64,000 nucleotides of DNA from Streptococcus sobrinus DSM 20742 = ATCC 33478 (GTDB lineage: Bacteria; Bacillota; Bacilli; Lactobacillales; Streptococcaceae), in NCBI RefSeq assembly GCF_000686605.1, contig NZ_JMLC01000002.1, positions 62,001 through 126,000 on the forward strand. The letters run 5' to 3'. How positions within the stretch are numbered: the stretch's first letter is position 1; every line of letters begins with the position of its first letter. Positions 57,451 through 64,000 of this stretch are shown here, in pieces. The translations under genes and the position numbers were made by a program. The notes under the pieces were generated by a model. It saw only the letters and a program-made list of their open reading frames with translations, did no database searches and had not been told where the DNA came from.

Positions 57451-59175
57451 TTAGGCTTGACTTTGGGCGGTCTGCATCTTGTAGTAGACACCCTTGGCCT
57501 GCATGAGTTCCTGATGGTTGCCATGTTCAAAGATGTTACCATCAACCATAACGAGGATGATATCGGCATTCTGGATGGTCGAGAGACGGTGGGCGATGAT
57601 AAAGCTGGTCCGTCCCCGCATAAGCTTTTCAAAGGAATCCTGAATCAGACTTTCGGTTCTGGTATCAATGGAGGAGGTGGCTTCGTCCAGTATCAAAATC
57701 TTAGGCACGGCCACGAAGATGCGGGCGATAGTCAGGAGTTGTCGCTGCCCTTGCGAGAGCGAGGCTCCAGCATCGGACAGATAGGTATCATAGCCGTCAG
57801 GAAGCTGCTTGATGAAGAAGTCGGCATTGGCTGCTTTGGCCGCTTCTACTACCAATTCACGGGTAGCATTGGGATGACCAAAGGCAATATTGTCGTGGAT
57901 GGTAGCCTCTTGTAGCCAAGTATCCTGGAGGACCATCCCAATTTGCTTCCGCAAACTTTCCCGAGTATAGTTGGTTGTTGGTTGGTCGTCCAGAAGGATT
58001 TGGCCTGAATTGACCTCGTAAAATCTCATAAGCAGATTGATAAGGGTGGACTTCCCAGCTCCGGTTGGTCCGACAATGGCCACTCGACTAGCAGCTGGTA
58101 TGTCAATACTAAGATCTTTGATCAGAGTTTTATAGGGCGTGTAGCCAAAATTAACATGGTCAAAGGTCAGTCTTCCTTGAACCTGGTCGCTGGTGAGGAT
58201 TTCTTGACCAGTTTCTTCTAGGCTATCTTGATCCAGCACCTGGTAGAGGCGTTGGGCACAGGCTAGGGCCCCCTGCAATTCTGCCAAGACCGAAGAAATA
58301 TCATTGAAGGGCTTGGTGTATTGGGTGACGTAGTTGAGAAAGGTCGTCAACTGCCCGATAGAGAAGGCTCCATTCATAATCCGAATGGCCCCTACTGCTG
58401 CCAAGAGGGCATAGATGAGGGCGTTGATAAAGCGGGTGGCAGGGTTGACCGTTGATGAGTAGAAAATGGCACTCTGAGAATAGTCAGCATAGGTTTCATT
58501 GACCTCAAAGAAATTCTCAATAAACTCATCTTGGGCATTGAAGCTGTGAATCAAACTCTCTTGGTTAAGACTTTCCTCGATCAGCTGGGTTTGACGGCCA
58601 CGAGACTGGGTCTGCTTTTGAAAGAGGGTAAAGGACTTGCGAGCGATAAAACGGGCTAGGAAGAGGGACAGCGGGGTCAGCAGCAAGACCAGAAGCATCA
58701 TGATCCAATCAATCTTGGCCATGGTCACAAGAACCACCAAGATGGTCAAGAGGCCAACAAAGAATTGGTTAAAGACCATGAGAAGGCCGTTGTTGAGCTG
58801 TTCGATGTCGGTTGTTACCCGACTGACCATATCACCGACCGACTGACTGAGGGCAGAAATCGGTAGTTCATGAACCTTGTCGATAACCCTTTGTCGCAAA
58901 TCCTGACTAAAGCCAAAGACCAGCTTGTTATAAATCAGAGGATTGAGGTATTGGATCAGGGTGTTAGCCCCGATAACCAGGAGCATTTTGAAGATAATTT
59001 CCCAAATCAGCTGACGATTGTTGGGGACCAAGACGGCATCGACTGCATTCCCAATTAAGATTGGTAGATAGATGGTCAAGGCCACCTGCATACAAATACC
59101 GACAAGGGCCAAGGCTAGAAGGAACTTCTGCTTGGCGAAGTCTTTGACCAAACGTTTTAAGGGTGAGTGTGTCAT
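57451..59175 (-). CDS. ABC exporter half-transporter, consensus nucleotide site subunit
   Basis: A 574-residue protein with six membrane helices (about 1-300) fused to an ATPase domain. Walker A GPTGAGKSTL, signature SLSQGQRQL, Walker B ILILDEATSSID with the catalytic glutamate, and switch histidine in IAHRLST. The start overlaps the stop of the partner gene (ATGA) with AAGGAGG before it. The pair resembles heterodimeric multidrug exporters such as LmrCD/EfrCD/BmrCD; the substrate is not known. Confidence 0.9.
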   Translation of the reverse strand: MTHSPLKRLVKDFAKQKFLLALALVGICMQVALTIYLPILIGNAVDAVLVPNNRQLIWEIIFKMLLVIGANTLIQYLNPLIYNKLVFGFSQDLRQRVIDKVHELPISALSQSVGDMVSRVTTDIEQLNNGLLMVFNQFFVGLLTILVVLVTMAKIDWIMMLLVLLLTPLSLFLARFIARKSFTLFQKQTQSRGRQTQLIEESLNQESLIHSFNAQDEFIENFFEVNETYADYSQSAIFYSSTVNPATRFINALIYALLAAVGAIRIMNGAFSIGQLTTFLNYVTQYTKPFNDISSVLAELQGALACAQRLYQVLDQDSLEETGQEILTSDQVQGRLTFDHVNFGYTPYKTLIKDLSIDIPAASRVAIVGPTGAGKSTLINLLMRFYEVNSGQILLDDQPTTNYTRESLRKQIGMVLQDTWLQEATIHDNIAFGHPNATRELVVEAAKAANADFFIKQLPDGYDTYLSDAGASLSQGQRQLLTIARIFVAVPKILILDEATSSIDTRTESLIQDSFEKLMRGRTSFIIAHRLSTIQNADIILVMVDGNIFEHGNHQELMQAKGVYYKMQTAQSQA

Positions 59176-60899
59176 GCTTGGTCCTCCTTGTGTTGCGAAT
59201 AATGGATATCTTGGTAGGTTGGGCAATCAGCCAAGAGGCTTTGGTGACTGCCAAGACCGACTTGATTTCCCTTGTCCAAGACTAAAATCTTATCAGCCGA
59301 CTTAAGGCTGTTGGTCCGTTGCGAAATTAGAATTAGGCTGGTTTTGAGCTCAGATTTGATGTCCTTAAGCAACTTGCTTTCGGTCAGATAATCCAGGGCT
59401 GATGTCGAGTCATCCAAAATCAGGATAGGAGCCTGTTTGAGGACGGCTCTGGCGATGGTCAAACGTTGCCGTTGACCGCCAGAGAAGTTACGGCCGAATT
59501 CCTTAACCTCGGAATCCAGCCCCTGCTCCTTCTCCTTAACGAAATCGCTGGCTTGAGCGATGTCCAGGGCCCACCAGAGCCGGTCATCAGAAACCTGACT
59601 GGTATCCATTCCCAGGGTTAAATTAGAGCGGATGGTCCCCTGAAAGAGTTCGGCCTTTTGCGGAACCAGACCGACCCATTCCCGCCATTGGGCTAGGTTG
59701 GCTGGGCTTTGGCCTTCTACAAAAATAGCTAACTGGCCTTCCTGAGCACGATAGAGGCCCATGATAAGCTGAACCAGGGTCGATTTCCCAGAACCAGTAC
59801 CGCCGATAACCCCCAGAGTCTGGCCTTGATCCAGGCTCAGAGAAATATCATTAAGAGAGGGTCTGGCCGCTGTCGGATAGGTAAAGGTCATGTCGGAAAT
59901 GGTCAAGACTTCTTTCTTATCAGCCTTTAGTAGGTCAATACTATCGTTAAGATTTTCCTGCTTTTGCTCGAAAACTTCCTGAACCCGGCGGGCACTGATG
60001 AAGCTCTGGTTGAGATTGGTGACCATCATGGCCAATTTGAGCAATTCGGCCAGAATATTGAGCAGATAATTGACCAGGGCAATCAGAGACCCCTGAGTTA
60101 GCAAGTTTTCACCAATAGCTAGGTTTCCTTGCCAGATAACAATGACCAGGGTACCATTAACAATCAGGAAGGTCAGAGGGCTGACCAGACTAGAGAGAAA
60201 GCCGGTTTTGATTTGGGCTCTGGTGTAGGACTGGTTGAGGTCAGCGAATTCTTGTTTAACCCTTTCGATTTGACCGAAGGCTCGGATGACCTGCATCCCT
60301 TCCAACTGCCCACGGGTCTTACTGACCAATCGGTCAGTCAATTTCCTGATAATGAGATAGAGAGGATTGACCAGGCGGGACATGATGTAAGTCAAAAGGA
60401 AAAGGAGGACAACCATGACCGCAAACCAGATGGTGATTTTAGGGCTAATCAAGTAGGCCATGATAACCGAACCGAAAACGATAATCGGTGCTCGCAGGAA
60501 GAGCCGCAAAAATTGGTTGATACCGGTCTGGATTTGATAGGTATCACTGGAAAGTCGGGTGACCAGACTGGCTGTCGTCAGGCGGTCCCTGCTTTCCTTG
60601 GGCAGCTTCATAATCTTCTTGTAAAGGTCCTTGGTCAGCTGCTTGGTGTAGCCTACTGCTGCTTTTGACGAATAATATTGAGCGGTAATGGAGACCAGGA
60701 CCCCAAAAATAGCCAGACAGACCAAAAGGCCAATCATCATAAAGAGGTGAGTGGTATCCTTATGAGGAATGGCCTTGTCGACTATCCTAGCGATGATAAT
60801 AGGAACCAGCAATTCAAAGCTGGCCTCCAAAAGTTTGAAAAGGGGTCCGAGGAAGGTTTCCATGATATAACCCCGGAAGTATTTTAATAAGTCTTTCAT
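59172..60899 (-). CDS. ABC exporter half-transporter, degenerate nucleotide site subunit
   Basis: A 575-residue partner with the same layout. Walker A GGTGSGKSTL and signature FSGGQRQRL are intact, but Walker B reads ILILDDSTSALD, with Asp in place of the catalytic Glu, and the switch region is ISQRTNS instead of AHR. Such an asymmetric pair is typical of heterodimeric exporters. It precedes and overlaps the consensus-site partner, and its ATG comes two bases after the lysozyme-like gene's stop. Confidence 0.9.
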   Translation of the reverse strand: MKDLLKYFRGYIMETFLGPLFKLLEASFELLVPIIIARIVDKAIPHKDTTHLFMMIGLLVCLAIFGVLVSITAQYYSSKAAVGYTKQLTKDLYKKIMKLPKESRDRLTTASLVTRLSSDTYQIQTGINQFLRLFLRAPIIVFGSVIMAYLISPKITIWFAVMVVLLFLLTYIMSRLVNPLYLIIRKLTDRLVSKTRGQLEGMQVIRAFGQIERVKQEFADLNQSYTRAQIKTGFLSSLVSPLTFLIVNGTLVIVIWQGNLAIGENLLTQGSLIALVNYLLNILAELLKLAMMVTNLNQSFISARRVQEVFEQKQENLNDSIDLLKADKKEVLTISDMTFTYPTAARPSLNDISLSLDQGQTLGVIGGTGSGKSTLVQLIMGLYRAQEGQLAIFVEGQSPANLAQWREWVGLVPQKAELFQGTIRSNLTLGMDTSQVSDDRLWWALDIAQASDFVKEKEQGLDSEVKEFGRNFSGGQRQRLTIARAVLKQAPILILDDSTSALDYLTESKLLKDIKSELKTSLILISQRTNSLKSADKILVLDKGNQVGLGSHQSLLADCPTYQDIHYSQHKEDQA

Positions 60900-60901
60900 T
60901 T

Positions 60902-61507
60902 CTATAACCTATCAACCAATCGAATCAGAAAAAGACTGAATTGAACTTGTTTGGCATAATAGTGATTACCGCCGTTGACATAGAGCTTCCCGCCACCGTA
61001 GAGGATGGAAACGGGATTGATATGGTAATAGGTCTTGCCAGTCTTATTGCCCAGGCTGGGAGCGACGACATCCTTGGAATAGGCCTTGGCCAACTGGATG
61101 GTGTTCTTGCCCCCTCTTTTAGAGACGTAATCAATGTAATTGGTCCCGAAATTATAGGCCTGGACGGCTGTCCAAGAATCGGTCTTGGCTGCCTGGGCCT
61201 TCTCTAAATTCTGGGCCAGAACCCTGGTGCCCTGCTTGATACTTTCCTTATTATCTCGAATGGACTTGGTGGTGCCGGTCGAGCTCTCGCTGGACTGCAT
61301 GACATCGTCATCTTGGCCCTTGGTCTCGGTGTAAATCACCGCCAGCACCAGGTCCTCATTGGTATCGTTATCATCTTCTGCTAAGACCTTCTCGACCAGG
61401 GGGCGATAGGCCAGGACACGTTTGACCGATTGGTAAATCGTGACTCCCTTATAAATGGCCAGTAAGGCGATGAGCACATAGATGATGCGTCTAATTTTTT
61501 TAAACAT
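60902..61507 (-). CDS. Lysozyme-like membrane-anchored protein (Pmp23-like)
   Basis: A 201-residue protein with an N-terminal membrane anchor (about 7-24) and a lysozyme-like extracytoplasmic domain. LVLAVIYTETKGQDDDVMQS contains the glutamate expected as catalytic, with AVQAYNFGTNYIDYVSKRGG following, as in goose/phage-type lysozyme-like proteins of streptococci (Pmp23). A role in peptidoglycan turnover or division is likely from the family. Its order with glyA and the nucleoid-associated protein is shared with pneumococcus as I recall it. Confidence 0.8.
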   Translation of the reverse strand: MFKKIRRIIYVLIALLAIYKGVTIYQSVKRVLAYRPLVEKVLAEDDNDTNEDLVLAVIYTETKGQDDDVMQSSESSTGTTKSIRDNKESIKQGTRVLAQNLEKAQAAKTDSWTAVQAYNFGTNYIDYVSKRGGKNTIQLAKAYSKDVVAPSLGNKTGKTYYHINPVSILYGGGKLYVNGGNHYYAKQVQFSLFLIRLVDRL

Positions 61508-61508
61508 A

Positions 61509-62486
61509 TTATTTGTTTTGAATATCCTCGATATTTTTGATTAGGATGGAATAGGTGCCATCATTATTTTGGATAAATTCAACCGATTCCGCGTCCTGAT
61601 AGACGCCATTGGGAACAATCAGCTCAATGCCATTGGAGAGGGAGAGCTTCTGACTTTCCAACTTTTTAGATTGGCGAGAAACATCCACATCTGCTACCGG
61701 AATGGGCTCTGGTATGCTTTCCTTGAGCTGGTCGACAAAGGTCAGCCGAGCCGTCAGATTATCGTCAAAGAGCTGGTTGGCCAGTTTCTCAGGTGACAAT
61801 TCCTGATCTTCTTCCAGGTTTTTGAAAATGGCTGATTTCATCTTGGATTGGAAATTAAAATCGTCCTTGTTGAAATCATCGGCCACCTTTTGGGCGGTCT
61901 TTTCCAGCTGTTTAATGGATTTATTGACCGACTGTTCAGGTTTGACCTTGAGCAGATTTTCCGAGAAATAATTGGCAAAGCTACCATTGTGCTTGATCCG
62001 CTTTTCAATCAGGTAATACTGCTTGCTCTGGCGATTGATAACCAGGGCCTCATCAGGGGTCTGAGCTGCCGGAGGGAAATTATTTTGAGTGACCTTGAGC
62101 GGTTGCTCATCATCTCCCAGAATATGGGCCAGATTTTCCTTAAGAACAACCCGGAGGAAGGCGAAATGCTCCTGTCCTTCCTTGTCGAACTGGATGAAAA
62201 TCAAGTCATTAGTCTTTTGATCCTCGCTGATGACGAACTCTTCCTTCCATAGCTGGGCAATCTTGCGGGAGGATTCTAACAAATCGTCCCCCAGATTGGC
62301 AAGGAAGTCATTTTCAGGCCCAAAAACACCCCGCTTGGCATCGGCCGTGAAGACCTTGCTCAGCTTCTTGCGAAAGTAGTCATCCAAACTAGGTGTTAAG
62401 GTCAGAGGTTTATCAGCGAAGGCGATTTCGGTATCGTCAGGACTGAATTGGTGAATAATAATTTTCTTTAAATATAAATCTAGCAT
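61509..62486 (-). CDS. Nucleoid-associated protein (NdpA/YejK family)
   Basis: A 325-residue protein of the 37-kDa nucleoid-associated family: LDLYLKKIIIHQFSPDDTEI at the N-terminus, a central DLIFIQFDKEGQEHFAFLRV and ISRQSKK-type region later. Function in streptococci is not well established. Its ATG follows the glyA stop by one base and it is one base from the lysozyme-like gene. Confidence 0.8.
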   Translation of the reverse strand: MLDLYLKKIIIHQFSPDDTEIAFADKPLTLTPSLDDYFRKKLSKVFTADAKRGVFGPENDFLANLGDDLLESSRKIAQLWKEEFVISEDQKTNDLIFIQFDKEGQEHFAFLRVVLKENLAHILGDDEQPLKVTQNNFPPAAQTPDEALVINRQSKQYYLIEKRIKHNGSFANYFSENLLKVKPEQSVNKSIKQLEKTAQKVADDFNKDDFNFQSKMKSAIFKNLEEDQELSPEKLANQLFDDNLTARLTFVDQLKESIPEPIPVADVDVSRQSKKLESQKLSLSNGIELIVPNGVYQDAESVEFIQNNDGTYSILIKNIEDIQNK

Positions 62487-62487
62487 T

Positions 62488-63738
62488 TTAGTAAAGTGGG
62501 AAAGCGTCGGTTAGTCGCTTAACATCCTGGCGGATTCGGTCTAGGGCAGCCTCATCCTCGTGATTCTCCAAGGCTTCTATCATCAGTTCAGTAATCTTGG
62601 TGCTTTCAGCGACACCCATACCACGACTGGTGATGGCTGGACTACCGATGCGAATACCAGAGGTCTTAAAAGGTGATAGGGTTTCAAAAGGAATGCTGTT
62701 CTTGTTGAGGGTGATGTTGACCCCTTCCAAGATATTTTGAGCCAACTTGCCATTTTCCACTACCTTGGTTACATCAACCAGGAAGACATGGTTGTCGGTT
62801 CCGCCTGAAATGACATGGAAGTCTGGATGCTGACCAAAGACATCTGCCATAGCCTTGGCATTCTTGATGACATTTTGACCGTAGTCCTTGAAAGCAGGAT
62901 CCAGGGCTTCTTTTAGTGCAACAGCCTTGGCAGCGATAACGTGTTCCAGAGGACCACCCTGCAATCCAGGGAAGACTGCTGAATTAAGCTTCTTAGCCAA
63001 GGCTTCATCATTGGTCAAAATCAAGCCACCACGCGGACCACGCAGGGTCTTGTGGGTGGTTGTTGTGGTTACGTGGGCGTAAGGCACAGGACTAGGATGG
63101 AGACCAGCAGCCACCAAGCCAGCGATATGAGCCATATCAACCATGAGATAGGCACCAACCTGGTCAGCAATCTGACGGAACTTGACAAAATCAATGGTCC
63201 GCGAATAGGCCGACGCTCCCGCTACAATCAATTTGGGTTGATGTTGCAGGGCCAGTTCTTTGATTTGCTCATAGTCCAGCTCTTCTGTTTCCTTGTTAAC
63301 ATTGTAAGCCACAAAATTATAGGTCTTACCTGAGAAAGAAACAGGTGAGCCGTGGGTCAGGTGACCTCCGGCTGACAAATCCATACCCATGACGGTATCG
63401 CCAGGTTGAATCAGAGCCATATAGGCAGCCGCATTAGCCTGGGAGCCCGAATGGGGTTGGACATTGGCGAATTTGGCACCAAAGAGTTCCTTGGCCCGCT
63501 CGATAGCTAGGTTTTCAACCACGTCGACAATGTCGGTCCCACCATAATAGCGTTTGCCTGGATAACCTTCGGCATACTTGTTGGTCAAGACAGAACCTTG
63601 GGCCGCCATAACGGCCTTAGAAACAACATTTTCTGAAGCAATCAACTCGATGTTGTTTTGCTGGCGGTCCTCTTCTTTAGCGATGGCCTGCCAGAGCTCT
63701 GGATCGAAGGCCTTATAGTCTTCTTTGTCAAAAATCAT
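62488..63738 (-). CDS. glyA: Serine hydroxymethyltransferase
   Basis: A 416-residue PLP enzyme converting serine and tetrahydrofolate to glycine and methylene-THF. The PLP lysine lies in [17 protein letters not shown]; other signatures are [15 protein letters not shown] and [14 protein letters not shown]. The start has TGAGGT upstream. It begins the minus-strand operon running through the ABC exporter to the glyoxalase gene. Confidence 0.95.
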   Translation of the reverse strand: MIFDKEDYKAFDPELWQAIAKEEDRQQNNIELIASENVVSKAVMAAQGSVLTNKYAEGYPGKRYYGGTDIVDVVENLAIERAKELFGAKFANVQPHSGSQANAAAYMALIQPGDTVMGMDLSAGGHLTHGSPVSFSGKTYNFVAYNVNKETEELDYEQIKELALQHQPKLIVAGASAYSRTIDFVKFRQIADQVGAYLMVDMAHIAGLVAAGLHPSPVPYAHVTTTTTHKTLRGPRGGLILTNDEALAKKLNSAVFPGLQGGPLEHVIAAKAVALKEALDPAFKDYGQNVIKNAKAMADVFGQHPDFHVISGGTDNHVFLVDVTKVVENGKLAQNILEGVNITLNKNSIPFETLSPFKTSGIRIGSPAITSRGMGVAESTKITELMIEALENHEDEAALDRIRQDVKRLTDAFPLY

Positions 63739-64000
63739 AAAATTACCTCACGGATGTCAAAAAGTGTTATTGCGATTGAGACAGAAATCGGTAGAACAAA
63801 AAGCCACCAACTTCTGTCTCAATCTCATCTTTTAGGGTTTGAGGCTGCTGGCCTAAACCAAAAATATTTAGTTTAGAATCTAAAAACAGCTACCTTGGCG
63901 ATTAGCCAGGTTGACCTCTATCCCATAAAATTTCGAGGGATGAGAGTTGCCCAACCAGAATTTTAGAGCGAGTCAAACTCCATATATTCACTCCACAGTT
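63739..64000. other. glyA leader region with hairpin chain
   Basis: No ORF. A perfect 13-bp inverted repeat, GATTGAGACAGAA (63774-63786) and TTCTGTCTCAATC (63812-63824), is followed by TTTAGG/CCTAAA (63831-63857), TTTAG/CTAAA (63867-63884), ACCTTGGC/GCCAGGT (63892-63911) and a CTCT-ATCCC/GGGAT-AGAG stem (63916-63946). None looks like a T-box or known riboswitch. Confidence 0.6.

Noticed and set aside
63739-64000. Glycine-type T-box or riboswitch before glyA
   Set aside because: No T-box core (GGGTGGTACCGCG-like) or glycine riboswitch core is visible; only hairpins of unknown role.

Overview
The window looks like the chromosome of a streptococcus, most likely a mutans-group species of fairly high GC (an inference from gene order and codon choice, not a proven assignment). 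Supporting points are the complete lower mevalonate pathway, the order hom-thrB-folC-folE-folP-folB-folK-murB-potABCD, ylxM-ffh, the single-recombinase system xerS with a difSL-like site, and the order glyA / nucleoid-associated protein / lysozyme-like protein / paired ABC exporter. No rRNA, tRNA, CRISPR array, prophage or complete insertion sequence was seen.

Layout. 1-634: hairpin-rich non-coding DNA. 635-6508: amino-acid binding protein, acetyltransferase, two tandem glutathionyl-hydroquinone-reductase-like proteins, an M20 amidohydrolase and a truncated oligopeptide-binding protein. 6654-10754: mevalonate operon mvaK1-mvaD-mvaK2-fni and a small conserved protein. 10884-15675: accessory stretch with an AbrB/Doc toxin-antitoxin pair (toxin frameshifted), a hemolysin-III protein with a DUF1836 regulator, small membrane and GNAT proteins, an AlkD-like protein, a frameshifted DUF6440-like gene and an alpha/beta hydrolase. 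15774-18920: TetR-controlled ABC exporter. 19021-22234: OatA-like acyltransferase and HMG-CoA reductase. 22358-35195: threonine, folate, murB and polyamine-transport genes. 35372-37170: Y-family polymerase with YolD. 37401-42346: guaA, a surface beta-helix protein, a NagR-like regulator and a broken esterase. 42486-46768: ylxM, a GNAT protein, ffh and a YfhO-like membrane protein. 46968-48145: difSL and xerS. 48291-63738: all genes on the minus strand: queF-E-D-C, membrane proteins, trmFO, a deletion-fused licT/bglA remnant, a glyoxalase-like protein, a heterodimeric ABC exporter, lysozyme-like protein, nucleoid-associated protein and glyA.

How it fits together. The difSL site at 46968-46998 marks the replication terminus, and the dominant coding strand flips there: mostly plus to the left, only minus to the right, as expected where replication forks meet. 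The core genes are intact, while several dispensable genes carry single-base frameshifts at short homopolymers or large deletions. That pattern means either ongoing decay or homopolymer errors in the assembly.

Most notable observations: the last six bases of difSL serve as the -35 box of xerS, implying autoregulation by the recombinase; two genes (ylxM and the beta-helix protein) appear to make leaderless mRNAs; a palindrome overlaps the DUF1836 promoter, and paired operators serve the TetR/ABC locus; queC and potA have structured leaders ending in terminator-like hairpins; two clusters of decayed tandem repeats flank murB; chains of hairpins fill four intergenic regions; and an in situ deletion has fused the RNA-binding part of a LicT antiterminator to the tail of bglA.
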